Below, in pieces: positions 24,201 through 39,200 of a stretch of DNA of 50,560 nucleotides. Every line of letters begins with the position of its first letter. Positions within the stretch are counted from its first letter, which is position 1. The position numbers were made by a program, and so were the translations under genes. The notes under the pieces are model-generated. The model searched no databases. It was not told where the DNA came from and was given only the letters and a program-made list of their open reading frames with translations. The DNA lies in assembly GCF_000213975.1 (NCBI RefSeq), contig NZ_GL892076.1, positions 951,403-1,001,962 on the forward strand, read 5' to 3'. Source of the DNA: Centipeda periodontii DSM 2778. Its GTDB lineage: Bacteria; Bacillota; Negativicutes; Selenomonadales; Selenomonadaceae.

Positions 24201-27200
24201 CCCGCATGGCAGGCAGGTGCCGATGTTGCGATCGGCGGTAACATTGGCATCACCGTCGGCGATACGACGGCGGATACCATCGTCGCGGAAGGCGTCGAGA
24301 TTACGGGCAGGAAGGCTGCGATCAAGGCGACGAACAGCTATGACGGCATCCACCTCGCCATTGCAGCGGGCAAGGGCGGCAAGATCGGCTTTCAGGGCAT
24401 GGCGAACTACGTCGGCGGTACATCGGGAGCTGTGACCTCCGTCGACGACGAGGCGAAGATCACGGCGGCAACTGCGGCGCAGATGAACGCGCTGAACACG
24501 ACAAACATCACGAACATTGCCGGCTCTGCGGTGCTTGGCACGGGAGCCGCGATCGGACTTTCCGCCGCGCTCAACAACATCGCGCAGACAAGCATCGCGG
24601 CGATTGCCGACAACGATGCGGCAGGGGAGACGCAGGGGGATAAGACCGCAGAGCAGCGTACGGAGAAGCAGATCCGTGCGGCGCAGAAACGCGCGGTGCA
24701 GCCCTTTGGGAATGTGAATGCTGCGGATCTCTACGGTACGGCAGCGAAGAAGGCGGAGGGCGCGGTGCAGGCAGAGACGCTGGACGTCCATGCCGAGCAG
24801 AAGGGACTCATCAACGCGGCTGCGGCGGCGGGCGCAATCGCGACCGGCGATGACACCAGTGAAAAGGGCGGCATCTTTGACAAGATCGGTCAGACGGTCA
24901 CGACCGGCAAAAACATGGTCGGTAACGGAATCACGAAGATCGACAACAAGCTGCAGGATCTCGTAGGGAGTTCCCTAAAAAAACAGGCGGAAAAAAAGAC
25001 GGTTCCGATCAACGCGGTCAAGAACCTCGGATTTAATCAGAAGCAGCCTCCGTTTACCCTCGATCTGGCGGGCAGCGCCTCGGTCAACCTCAGCAAGGTG
25101 ACGACGGCGGCAGAGGTGAAGGGGGCGAATGTCACCCTGACGACAAATGCGGCATCGCCCGCAGCCATGAAAAATCTCACCGTCAGCGCACAGGACTCCT
25201 CCTTTACGGGCGCATGGGGCGGCGCATTGGCGGTCACGTGGAAAACCACCACGAAGAGCCAGAACGAAGACAGCGCGAACGCCGGCATTGCGGGTGCGGC
25301 GAGCGTCAACGTGCAGAGACATCGCGACGTTCTGGCGCTCATGTCGGACAATCGCATCAAAGGCGCGGACAGCATCGAAAACATCGCCGTTCAGAAAGGT
25401 GCGACCGTTGCCGCCGCGCTCGGACTGTCGGTCATGAAAACAAGCGGAAAAACGGTGACATCCACCGCTGCTCCCGTTTCTTTGACGTACAACGAGGGCG
25501 GATCGGTCACGACGGCGCAGATGCGGGATAATTACGTCAATGCGGCGGCGGACGGCAGCGTACTCGCGGGCGCACAGAAAACGGCTCTCTCCAATCGCGC
25601 CGTCAGTTCGAATACGCAGGTGTCGGGCGGTGTGAGTGCGGGGCTTGTCTTCGGCAGCAAAAGCTCGAATGCGGTGGGCGCGGTCGTCGCCGTATCCAAT
25701 CTGAGGAATGACGTGCACGCGGACATCACACAGACACGCAAGGATACGGGCGCACTGCGCAATATTGGTGCGCTCACGAACGAAGCTGTTTCCGGGATGA
25801 CGCAGATCGGCGCAGCGATCGGCGTCGGCGCTGCCTCCGGCTCCAAACATGCGGCCGCGGTGACGGGCAGCTTTGCCGTGAACAACTTCGCGAACAAGAC
25901 GGCGGCGCAGCTCACGAGGGTCACGCTGACGGCAGACAGCGCAAATGTCCGTGCGGACGACAAACAGGAGGCGGGCGCATATCAGGAGTATCTCGAGGAG
26001 CGCGGCATCGAGACCTCGGGTGACAAGTATCAAGAGGATTTTGCAAAGGGCAAGAGCAACAGCTCCCTTGCGGTCGATCAGGACGGCAATCTGACGCACA
26101 GCGGCGGCAGTACCATCGTCACGGCGGCGGCAAGCATCTCCGCTGCGGCGGGCAGCAGCGCAGCGACAGCGGCGGGGATCGGCGTCGGTGTCGGCGTGAT
26201 TAAGAATGACTTCACGGCGGGCGTGAGCGGCAGCGACCTGGAGCTGAAGGGCGCGCAGGGGCTTAACGTGGAGAGCGTCGCCGATACCCGTGCCATAAAC
26301 GTAGCGGCGGGCGTAGCGGGCAGTGGCGGCATCGCGGCAGCAGGTTCCGCCTCTGTCATCGCGACGAACAATGAGACCTCTGCGATCGTCAAGGACAGCA
26401 CGATCAAGGCGCAAAAACTGCAGGCGAACGCACTCACGAAGAGCCTCCTCGTCAACGTCGCGGGACAGATCAGTGTCTCTGCGGGCGGCGCAGGTGTGGC
26501 GGCAGGGCTTGCCACCGCCGTCAACATGATCGACAACAATACGACGGCAGCACTGCGCGGCGGCAGACTGACGCTCTCGCACGACGGCATCGTAAACCTC
26601 AACGCGCAGAACATCGGCGGCATTGAGGCGCTGACAGCAGGGGTTGCCGCAGGGACACAGGCAGCCGTCAGCGGCGCCATCTCCGTCAACGTCGGGAAAA
26701 ACGATACCCGCGCGGAGATTGCGCAGTATGAGGTGACGAAGGGGCGGATGGTCGACGCAGAGATCAGGGGCGCGAAGTCCGTCCGTGTGACAACACTTGA
26801 CCAGACGCGTCAGGATGCCGCCGTCGGCGGTGTCTCTGCCTCCACGCAGGGCGGTGCAGTAGGCGCTTCCGTCGCTTTCAACGCCCTGCTCGGACAGCAG
26901 AACACGGCACGCATCAGCGGGGCGAAAATACGCCTCGCAGAGGGCGGGATGGCGACCGTGAATGCCGTCAATCAGGGCGAGCTGAACACCGTCGCGCTCA
27001 ATGTCGCCGGCTCGGGCGGTAGTGTCGCATTTGCGGGGGCGGCAGCGGTCGCCGATGTCGATCAGGATACGACGGCGGAGATCGTCAGTTCCGACATTGA
27101 GGCAGAAGCGGGCAAAACGGCGGGGGATGTCACGGTACAGGCGGACGGCAAACTGACGGCACGCACCTTTGCCATCGTCGGCTCGGGGTCGTCCGAAGGT

Positions 27201-30200
27201 GCGGCGATCGGCGCCGGCGTTGCCGTCAACCTTCTCGATGCCGACACCAATGCCGTCATCAGCGGCGGGAAGATACATGCGGCGAATGTTATCACGGATG
27301 CCAAGAGCGACTTGGACATCCTCAACATCGGCATGGGCGTTGCCGCGAGCAGCGAGGGCGTCGCCGTTTCCGGCTCGGTCGCCGTCAACAAGATTGATAA
27401 CGATACCCGCGCGAAGATCACGGACGGCGCGAAGGTGACGGCCCGAAAGAACGCCGTCGTCACGGCGGCGAGCGACGACCGCATACAGAACTACTCCGGT
27501 CAGCTCACAGCATCGGCAGAGGGCGCCGCCGCCGGTGTCTCGGTCAGCACAAACATCATCGGTTCGCATACGGATGCAGAGATCTCCGGCAGAGGAACGG
27601 AGGTTATTTCCCATACGAAGAATACGGATGCGGCAACCACGGTCAAGGACGGACTGGATCATGGCAAACTCTACAACGCGCCTCTGACACTCGGCACACT
27701 CACCGGACTGGACGGCCTTTCGGCGGGTCGCAAGGAAAATACGTATCGCGGGGTCGCTGTCTCCGCCTCGGCGACGCACACGGAGAATTCCTTCCTCGTC
27801 AATGCCGGCGTCACAGGAATGGGCGCTGTAGTAAGCGGAACCGTCAACACAAATGTCATCGGCGGAACGACCTCGGCGAAGATCACGGACGCGACGGCAA
27901 AGGCGGCGGGGGCGGATGTCTCCGTACGCGCCGATGATGCGACGAACAGCGGTGCGCTCGTCGGCACGGTCTCCGTCGCAGGAGAGGGCGCAGCCCTCGG
28001 CACAGGATCGAGCATCAACCTCGTGAACCGTACGACTCAGGCAGCGGCGGAGCGCAGCACGATTACGGCGAAAAACGCCGCCATCGACGCACGCTCCGGG
28101 CAGGGCATTGCCGCCCTCACCATGGGCGTCAGCTTTGCCGACGAGTTCGGCGCGGCAAATTCGAACAATTTCGTACGCATGGAGCAGCATACGAATGCCG
28201 CGCTGACGGACAGCAAGGTGGACGTGAGCGGTCTCAGCGTCACAGCGGACAATCTGGCACGCCTCCATGCAAATGCGCTCACCAAGGGGCTTGCGGGCTA
28301 TGGTGTCGGCGCGGGCGTCGGCACGGCGGTTCTCCTCGACCGCAGCACGACTGAGGCGGATGTTGCGGTGACGACCGTCTCCTATGCGGACGATCAGGGC
28401 GAGACGCTTGTCCGTGCGCACAACGAGGAGCATTTGACAAACGCCGTTTACAGCCTCGGCGCGGCGGGGCTCGGAGGCGTCGGCGCGAGCATTGGCGGCG
28501 GCGACGTGCGAAATACCGTCAAGGCGGCGGTCAGGAACAGCAGCCTCGGCTACGTCAAGGTGAATCAGGACGACACCAAGGCGGAGACGGCGGCGAAGAA
28601 GATTACCGTCTCTGCGGAGAACGATCTGGACTTTGACGAGCAGAGCGGCGTGTACGGCGGCGGTGCTGTCGGTGCGAGCGTCGGCATTGCGGTCAACAAC
28701 TTCAAATCCACCGTCGAGAGCGTGGTCACGGGCAGCACGCTCCATGCACGCGAGGCGGCAGACATTACGGCGCACGATGCAAAGACGATCCGGCAGCTTG
28801 CGACAAACGGCGCGGCCGGCATTGCCGCCGTTGGGCTGAACATCATGGTGATGAACGTCGGCGCGGATCTGAAGGACTCCTATACAATGGAGGAAGGCTC
28901 GGACAAGGAGAAGCAGCGTGCCGATCTGAAACAGCATACGGACAAGGAAAAAGCGCAGGAGCAGGATGCGGCAGCGCGCTCTCAGGAGGGGTTGTCCTAC
29001 GTCTCGTCCGATAACAGCGGCAATGCACTTGCGGAAAAGACCGCGCCGAGCACGGAGGCAAAGGCATCCGCACGCGCGGAGCGCTCGCACATCCGTGCGG
29101 ATGGAAACGGCAGTGCAATCAGCCTCAGCGCACGCGACACCATGAACATCACGCAGCTCACCATGCAGGCAGGTGTCGGCGGCATTGCCGTCGGGGGGGC
29201 TGCCGGCATCGTCGAAAGCAGGGCGAATGCGGAGGTTGTCACATCGGACAGCAAGCTGCGTGCGGATACGATCACGCTTGACTCTGCAAAGGACGGCGCG
29301 GCAACGCTTAAAATCTATCAGGGCGCGGCAGGGGCGGGCGCATTCAATGCTGCCTACGGCGGGCTGAACATGGGCGGCAGGAACGACCTCGCCCTCTCCG
29401 GCACAGAGATGCACGGCAAGACCATCACGGGCAAGACGCGCGATGAAAGTACGGGCAAGGTGGAGATCATCGGCGTTGCGGCAGCCACCGGCAATGGAGC
29501 AAACATCCTCGTCGGCAATGCCGCCCATGACGGCGTACAGACCATGCGCGTCGCAAACAGTACGCTCACGGCAGACGGGGATCTGACGCTCTCCATGACG
29601 CGTGCGGCAAAAACAGCTGACGCGCCGACCCTGCAAAGTATTACGAAGGCGGCAGCGAGCGGCATCACCTTTGCCGGCAACGGCATCGCGGCGCTTGCGC
29701 GCGAGACGGGCGGCATGACCATGCACCTTGCGCAGGGCAACACGCTTGCGACGGCGGGTGCCCTGACGCTCCGAACGGACAACCGCGCCGACGTGCGCGC
29801 CGAGACCGGCGCTCTTTCGGCGAGCATGATTGCGGCGGCGACGGCGACACACGCTTCCGCCTCCTTTGGCACGGAGAAAAATGCCTACCGGAACCGCATC
29901 CTCATTGGTGTGGAGGATCAGCAGGGCGGCAGGACGGATGGGGAGAACACCCTTTCGGGCAAGACCGTCACCATCGCCGCCGAGACGAACGCAAAGGAGT
30001 CGGCACAGCTGAAATCCCTGAGCGCGGCAGGAAGTGCGGGCGTGCAGGTGAGCACGGCGAAGATCGGCGCTTACAGCGACGCCAAGACCCTCCTTTCGAG
30101 CAGAACGAACTACAGAACAGCGGTAATTTCACCCACATCGGCACAGCCGAGCGGGGGTAAAGAGCTGCAAATCAGTACCAAGAACATTCATACACAGGAT

Positions 30201-33200
30201 CTGGACGCGCGCGGCATCGCTGCGGGAGGTCTGTTTGCTACGGCTACAAACTACGGCGCAATCAAGAATGTGCTCCACAGTGATACAACTGCTTACGGCA
30301 CAGGCAGCGGCAGTATCCTCCATAATGCCGCGCTCACCACGCACGCCGAGGCCATGAAGACGGGCAAGGCGGACGGCAGCGGCGGTGCGCTCGTCGCCAT
30401 CAGCCCCATCGCCGCCGGGATTTCGGATGATACGACGCTGCGCGCACAGACAAAGATCATGGGGACGTGGAATATGTTGGGCGCACTCGACGCGAAGGCA
30501 TCCACATACGACAACTCACTGCATAATGTCGATGCGCTTCAGGCGGCAATCGTCGGCGGCAGCGGTACGCGTCTGACGAAGACGCTCGCTCAGAATGCGG
30601 CTGTCTCCGTAGAGAACGCGCAGATCGAGACGGTCGGTGCGCAGTACTACGAGGCGAAGAATGCGTTCAGCCACGCGGACAAGGACGCGGCGAGCGGCTA
30701 CGGTGCGGGCTCGGCGCATGCGGGCGATGTCTCCACGGTGATGACGGAGTCGGCAAAGATCACCTTTAAGAACAGCACGGCAAGGACGGCGGGGCGTGCA
30801 GGAATCACGGCGCACAGCCTCACAGAGGGCACATCGAAGACAAGCGGCATCGTCAAGGCGGCGGGCGTCGTTCCGTTCACCATGATGAACGGCAAGCTCG
30901 GCGTGACCTACGACAACGCTGTCGAGACCATAAACAGCCGTCTCACAACGGCAAAGGCGGGCGCGAACATCACCCTTGCGGCGAAGGATGATACGGAGCT
31001 CCGCTATGAGATGAACGCTGATACACAGGGAGGTCTTGCGGGCACGGCAGGTGCGGCGCTCACATCGAACATCACGCGCGGGAATATCGTCCGTGTCGAT
31101 GGGGCAAGCACGCTCTTCAGTTCCCACGATGTAAATCTCTATACGGGACGCGGCATCGACCCGCAGACGGGCGAGCGCAATCTTGGCACGTTCAAGCTCT
31201 CCCTCCTGGCGGATGCGACGAATCGGACGGCAATTCCCCTGCGCACTGCGCCGAAGCTCGACAACAAGATGAAGCAGACCAATACCGTCGACATCGCGCG
31301 CGGTGCGCACGTCGAGAGCGTCCGCCATGCGAACCTCTCGGCTGTGCCGGGCTATACACAGGCGTATGAGAGTGCGACCGAGTATACCGTGTGGTCGGGC
31401 AAGGGCGCACAAGGCTCGCTGACAACGACGGCGGACGGCAGCAAGATCAAGAACGAAGAGGCACACAATACGGTGCGGGTGGATGGCTCTGTGACCGCGG
31501 GCATCCACAACCGCCTCAGCATGAACATCCGGCAAAAGTCCCCCGGCATGTCGGAGGCGAAGACCAAGGAGTTGACGGCGAAGCTCGCCGGAATGACGTC
31601 GGCAGAGAAAGAGGCTCTGGCGCAAAAGACCGATGCCACGGGGGAGGAGCGGCTGCTGCGCGACATCTACATGCTCTCGGAGGGGAAGGGCGCGCTCAGC
31701 GCAGACGAGGCACAGTGGCTCTACGGGCAGCTCGTTGGCGCTATTGATGCGGACATCACGGATGGCAAGGAGTGGCTCGACAAAAATGCAATCCGCTATC
31801 AGGAATTCACGCTGAACAATCCCTACCTCACGGAGTACAACAACCTCATGCGGGCATACTCCCACGTGAAGAAAGGCTCGACAGAGGGAAACAATCTCTG
31901 GACGACGATTGCTCGGCTGAAAGAGTCGATGAAGGCGGAGGGCTTCGTGGACGGGGATACCGTTCTGTCAAGCAGGACAACCATCGGACTCGTTCTGCCC
32001 GATCTTGCGGTCTCGGGCGGCAATGTGAACATCGAGGCGGATACCGTCAGCGGGACGGGCAGCCTGACCGCAAAGGGCGCACCCGTCGTTAATGTCCGGA
32101 GCGCGGCAGAGCGCCGTCTCATCGTGCAGGATGTGAAGATCTCCGACGCGGGCGGCAGGGTACGGCTCGGTGAGGCTGATCTCACAGGGGAGCAGTTTGG
32201 CGGTGCAGTTCATACCGATAAGAATACCTCCGATTCCTCCATCACGATTCACTCGACAGCACAGGCATCGGATGCGGATATCGAGCTGCACGGCGACATC
32301 ATTACCCCAGGGACAATCACCGTTAAAACCGCCAACAGCAGCATCCGCTCCACCAATCGGAGCAATATGCGTGCCGCACAGATCCATGTTGAGGCGCCGA
32401 ATGGCGCCGTCAGCCAGTCCTCTCCGCAGGGAACCGTGTTCATCGGCGGCGATCCGCTCGCGCGGTTCAGCAGACCGGGGCCGCTTGCAAACTGGATACA
32501 GAAGATTGTTTCCGACAACTTGGAAGCAGGGAAGACGGAAGCACTCGAGTTCAAAAATGCCAAGGACTTCTATGCGACTATATTGCTAGGCGCGCTCTTT
32601 ATTCCCGGACTGCGAGAGGACGCCGAACAACTGTTCAAGGAAGCGAGCAGACATGACGCCACATGGGTCGCGGGCAAGGATATCTCGATTGCGGCACGCA
32701 ACGTCAACATCAACGGGCTCATCCAGAGCGGTTACCCATCCTACAAGATAAAGCTGGATGCATCTGCCAATGATGCGATTGCCGCTGCCGACCGGCTGCG
32801 CACGGAGGAGCGGCTGCGCGTCTCCGACGAGCAGACCTACTGGGATGAGACTGCCGCAGACGGGCGCGGCGCATGGGCGTACCGCCCTGCCGTCTACTAC
32901 AACGCAAAGGAGGGCTATCTCTTCACCGATGCGATGGAGACGGGCGGCGGCAATGTCACCATCACGGGGGCACTCTCCAGTACCAGTAATCCCATCATCA
33001 CGAAGGACGGCTGCGTCGTCGATGGCAGGGGCAGGATTCTCGCACGCGGCGGTGAGTCGGACATCAGCATCGACACCTCTGCGGTGACGCGTGATCTCCA
33101 TCTGGGGGCAATCACGAACCGCGCGGGCGGCGGCAGGGTTCTCCTCTCCGATCGGAATACGGGGAAGACGACCGAGTATCTGAGCAATGGCACGTACCGC

Positions 33201-36200
33201 TCCTATACGATTGGCACGGAGGAGAAGAATAGGGGCGACTTCGAAGATGCTCCGACAGAGAACGGCATGGCGCAGTATGCGCCGAAGGCGGGGTTGACCT
33301 ACAACTGGACAGGCGGCAGGAGCGGCAAGAAGACGCAGACAACTTACTCCTATGGGGAGCGCTTCCTTGCCAACGGGCATTGGTCAACCGGTGATGTCGG
33401 CAAGAATATCACAGATAAAAATATTGAAGATGGCACGGTTCGCGTCAGTAAGATGGAATCCGATGGAGACATCCTGCCGAACGGCGTCTATTTCGGCACG
33501 GGAGATACGAGTAAATACCATTGGGTGGACGGGAGTGTGTATGAGTCAACAGGCGAAAAGTTCCCGAACCCGCCTGCCATAACCAAATACTATGGAAAGT
33601 GGCAGGAGAAAAACGGGAAACGCGTCTACAACGATGACGGAACGCCGCATATGATTAACACGTGGTGGGGGGAACGCCTTAAGTACGGCATTTACTTCCA
33701 TCAGTGGAACGAAGTTACGACAAAGGGGACGAGCAACACCTATCATATCGCTGCAGACAAGAAGATCGGCATAGACTTCCTCGCGGGCGATGGATCGGGC
33801 AACGTGAGCGTGCATACGAACGGCAGCCTCATCCTCAATGGCGGCATCCGCAACATCTCGAACAACACCTATGCCGTCGATCTGAAATCGGATGCGGGCA
33901 GGATCGAGAGCAATCTCGGCAGGAACGGCATCGTCTACACGAACAATCTGACGGCGCATGCCGCGAATGGCATCACGCTCGTGCAGAGCGCAGCCGATGC
34001 CGCCGCCGCATCGAAGCTCACACTTGAGACGACGCAGGGGGCGATCGACCTCACCTCGCAGCGCGGCGATGTGCAGCTTGTTAAGGGCTATGCCGGGGCG
34101 GATGTCGGTATCCGCGCAAGCGGCAGCATCGTGGGCGCGATGCCGGGCAGCGATCCTGCTGTAAAGGGCGCGAACATCACGCTCGAAAGCACGGGGGCAA
34201 TCGACCTTCCCATCGTGGCGTCGGGGCGCGTGGACGTGTCGGCAGGTGGGAACATCAAGCTGACGCAGAAGCAGACGGGCGGTGATTTGAAGGTCGGCAG
34301 GATTCAAAGCACGAACGGCGACGTCGATTTGACGGCAGAGGGCGGCGCCATCGTCGATGCCATGCCCGAGGAGGGCAGACTCTCCGACGCAGAGGCACGC
34401 ATGGAGCGCTGGCGTGAACTGGGGCTGACGCATGCGAGCGATGGCGCCAATGAGAGTGCACAGTCGGCTGCCGCAGCCAAGGCGGAACGCCTCAAGGGGC
34501 TGGAAGTGCTAGGCAAGGCAGCGGCACGCGGGATGAGCGCGGCAGGTGCAAGCGACGCAGATGTGGAGAAGCTCTATGCGGACTATCAGGCACTCTCCGA
34601 GGCGTACCGCAATGATGCGGCGATTCAGGCGGCGCGCAAAGCGTATGCGGACGAACTCAAAGCATCACATGAAGCGGGCTGGTCGGCAGAGGAGGCATAC
34701 GCGCGTACGATCGGCACAGCGGAGCAGGCATTTTTCACGCAGAAGGGCATTGTCAAGACGGATGCACACGCACAGACCGAGGTGGACAAGGCACGCACCT
34801 TTATCCGCGACTACAAGACGCTCGCGCAGAGCGACAGCTACGGCTGGAGCGCGAACGGTCTGCGCTATGCCATTCAAAAGAGCGTGATCAATGCGACGCC
34901 GGGACAGGTCGCGGAGGTCAAGACACCGAACATCATCGGGCGCAATATCACGCTTACAGCGGGAAGAAACAAGGGCATCGGTGAGGACGGCAGCAAGATC
35001 CGCATTGCAAACGCCGATCTCCTCAAGGAGCAGAATCTCATTACACTCTCGAACGCTCGCGCTGGAGAGATGCGCTGGACGGCGGACGGCGTGGAAGTCA
35101 CGCATACGCGTCCCGTCAAGGTGCAGGTGCGCGAGGGCGGCAAAGTAAACCTGACGGGCGATCAGCGTGTCTATGTTGTCAGCAAGGACAGTGCGCTGAA
35201 CCTCGGCACGGTCGCCTCCAAGGGAGATGTCTACCTGCAAGGCGCACGGGGCATCTACGGCACCGGCACGGCAATCACGGCGAAAAACCTTTCCCTGTAC
35301 GGCGGCAGCGGCGGCATCGGCACGGCAGACAAGCATCTGCGCATCAATGCGACCGGCGTGCTCGATGCGAACGCGGTGGGCGGCATCTACATCAAGCAGG
35401 ACGATACGCGTCCGCTGACCATACAGGCGGTTGGCAGCAGCGGCGACGTTGTTCTCACCGCATCCAAGGGAATGCGCATGACCACGGAGGAGGGCAAGAC
35501 CGGCGGCTATATCAAGGGCGCGCATGTCACGTTGAAATCGACCGAGAATTCTCTCGGCACGGCGGCGGACGGCATCCGCATTGCCGCGAACAGCCTCCTC
35601 TACGCAGACGCAGGGGCGCACGATGTTCACATCGCGAGCGACGATAACGGAACACTTCTCATTGGTGCGCTGAAAGGAAAGAACATCTCGGTGCATGCCG
35701 TGAAGGGCGTGGAGATGAAGGAGGATGAGGATAAAGCTGCGAAGATTGAGGCGGAGGAAAATGCAGACATCGCTTCGGGTGAGGGCGCCATTGCACTCGC
35801 ACAGGGCGCAGTTGCGGCAAAGAAGGTCAGCCTTTCCGCCAAGAATGGCATCACGCAGAGTAAAAACGGCAGCATCAAGACCAATGCGCTGGGCGTGAAG
35901 TCGGATGGCGCAGTCCGTCTCCTCGGCACGCAGAACATATTCCCCGCATTGACGCTGACGGGCATCGCGGGCGACCGGGTCGGCGGCAGTGTCCATATCG
36001 TGAACACGGGCGGCATGAGGGTATCGCCTCTCGACGTGGCAGGTGATCTTACAATCGCACAGAAGGGCGCACTGACAATGGGCGGCGATGTACGCGCAGA
36101 CGGCACGCTGACGATTGAGACAGACGACCGGCTTGCGGCGCAGAACATCACGGCGGGGCGTGCGGCGACGCTGAACGCCGGGACTGCGCTGACGGCGCAC

Positions 36201-39200
36201 AATATTACGGCGGGCGGCAATTCAGTGCTGAATGCAGGTGCAGACCTCACGGCAAATGATGTGACGGCGGGCGGCAGTCTGAATGCCAAGGCAAAGAACA
36301 TCACGGCGAATAACGTGAACGTAACCGACAATACGAATATCACAGCGGGTGCAGATTTCAAGGTGCATGATGTGAACGTCGGCGGCGAACTGAATGCCAA
36401 GGGGCAGACTATCACAGCTGAGAACATCAAGAGCACAGGCAAGACCGCACTCACCGCAACCACGGACAGCATCACGGCGAAGAATCTTAGAGCTGGTGGC
36501 ACACTCGACGCTGTGGCAAAGACGAATCTGACGGTCGATACTGTTACGGGCAAGAGCAAGATTGCGCTCACGGCGCAGACGGGGAATCTCAAGGCAACCG
36601 GTGCGGTTCATACCGACACGGATGCCGTACTGACGGCGGGCAAGGATGTCACACTGGGAGGAGCATTCTCTGCGAAGCAGAACGTAAGCCTTACGGCGGG
36701 ACAGAATGCAACGCTGAACGATAAGACCGACGTGGGCGGAACACTCACGGCGAATGTCGGCAGGGATCTCGTTACGAATGGCGCTGTCACCACGGGACAG
36801 AATTTTGTCGTGACCGTTGGCAACAATCTCACAACGAACGAGACTGTTACCGCAGGGAGTGACTTCACTGCGAATGTCGGCAATAACGTCACCACGAACA
36901 ATATTGTCACCACAGGCGGCAACCTTGCCATGAAGGGCACAAACGACCTCACGGCGCATGCGGCAGTGCTCTCGCACGGCGGAGCGACGCTTGACGCGCA
37001 GAACGTCAAACTCAACGCCGACCTCACAGCAGATAAGAACCTGACGATAACGGCAACGAAGAACATCTTTACAAAGGCGGGGACAAACCTTTATACGAAG
37101 TCGGACGGCAGACTGAAAGCGCATGACGCAAACCTTGACGGCGATGTGCGTGCGGACGGTACGCTGACGATTGAGACAGATGACAAGCTGACCGCAAAGA
37201 ATATCACAGTGGGTAAAGCGGCAACGCTGAACGCCGGCACGGCACTGACCGCGCATGACATCAATGCGGGCAATGACGCTGTGCTGAACGCAGGTGCAGA
37301 CCTCACGGCAAACGATGTGACGGCGGGCGGTAGTCTGAGTGCCAAGGCAAAGAATATCACGGCGAATAACGTGAGCGTTATCGGCAACACGATCATCACA
37401 GCGGGTGCAGATTTCAAGGTCCATGATGTGACGGCGGGCGGCGACCTGACTGCCAAGGGGCAGAATATCAATGCCAACAACGTCACAAGTACGGGCAAGA
37501 CCGCACTCACCGCAACGGCGGACAGCATCACGGCGAAGAATCTCAGAGCCGATGGCACGCTTGATGCTGTGGCAAAGAATAATCTGACGGTCGATACTGT
37601 TACGGGCAAGAGCAAGATTGCGCTCACGGCGCAGACGGGGAATCTCAAGGCAACCGGCGCAGTCCATACCGATACGGATGCCGTACTGACGGCGGGCAAG
37701 GATGTCACCCTTGCGGGTACATTCTCCGCGGGCAGCGCACAGCTGACAGCGGGCGAGAATGCAATGCTCGGCGGCACGACCGACGTGGGCGAAACACTGA
37801 CGGCAAAGGTCGGCAGGGATCTCGTTACGAACGGCGCTGTCACCACGGGACAGAATTTTGTCGCGACCGTTGGCAACAATCTCACAACGAATGAGACAGT
37901 TACCACAGGAAGCGACTTCACCGCGACCGCCGGCAATGACTTCACGTCGAATGACAAGCTTGCAGCGGGACAGAATCTTGTTGCGAACGTCGGGAACGAT
38001 TTCACGACAAATGGCGCTGTCACAACGGGCAGCGACTTCACTGCGACTGTCGGCAATAACGTCACCACGAACAACATTGTCACCACGGGCGGAAACCTCG
38101 TCATGAAGGTCACGAATGACCTCACGGCGCATGCGGCAGTCCTCTCGCACGGAACGGCGCAGCTTGACGCGCAGAACGTTAAACTCAACGCCGACCTCAC
38201 AGCAGATAAGAACCTTACGATTACGGCAACGAAGAATATCTTCACAAAGGAGGGAACGAACCTTTCCACAAAGACGGACGGCAGACTGAAAGCGCATAGC
38301 GCACGCCTTGACGGCGATGTGCGTGCGGACGGTACGCTGACGATTGAGACCGATGACAAGCTGACCGCAAAGAACATCACGGCAGGAAGTGCGGCGACGC
38401 TGAACGCAGGAACAGCGCTGACGGCGCAAAACATCACAGCGGGCGGCGACGCAGTACTGAACGTAGGAGCAGATCTTACGGCAAACGATGTGAACGTCAT
38501 CGGCAACACAAACATCACAGCGGGTGCAGATTTCAAGGTACATGACGTGAATGTCGGCGGCGATCTGAATGCCAAGGGGCAGAATATCACAGCTGAGAGC
38601 ATCAAGAGCACGGGCAAGACCGTACTCACTGCAACCACGGACAGCATCACGGCGAAGAATCTCAGAGCCGATGGCACGCTTGATGCTGTGGCAAAGAATA
38701 ATCTGACGGTCGATACTGTTACGGGCAAGAGCAAGATTGCGCTCACGGCGCAGACGGGGAATCTCAAGGCAAATGGTGCTGTTCATACCGATACGGATGC
38801 CGTACTGACGGCGGGCAGAGATGTTACACTCGCGGGTACATTCTCCGCGGGCAGCGCACAGCTGACAGCGGGAGAGAATGCAATGCTCGGCGGCACGACC
38901 GATGTGGGCGAAACACTGACGGCAAAGGTTGGCAGGGATCTCGCTGCGAATGGCACTCTTCAAACGGGCAGTGACTTCAACGCGACCGTTGGCAATGACT
39001 TCACGTTGAATGACAAGCTTGCAGCGGGACAGAATCTCGTTGCGAACGTCGGGAACGATTTCACGACAAACGGCGCTGTCACCACGGGGAGCGACTTCAC
39101 TGCGACTGTCGGCAATAACGTCATCACGAACAACATTGTCACCACAGGCGGCAGCCTTGCCATGAAGGTCACGAATGACCTCACGGCGCATGCGGCAGTA

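Noticed and set aside
21252..24791. Long open frame of 1,179 codons on the minus strand of the adhesin gene
   Set aside because: It is antisense to a clearly coding frame, rich in Arg/Cys/His from the complementary codon bias, and lacks any domain or ribosome binding site.
24977..24997. Programmed frameshift splitting the adhesin into two genes
   Set aside because: The frame is open through both A tracts, so no frameshift is needed to read the full protein.
24975..29852. Open frame of 1,625 codons on the minus strand of the adhesin gene
   Set aside because: Same reason: a codon-bias shadow of the sense frame, with an implausible composition.
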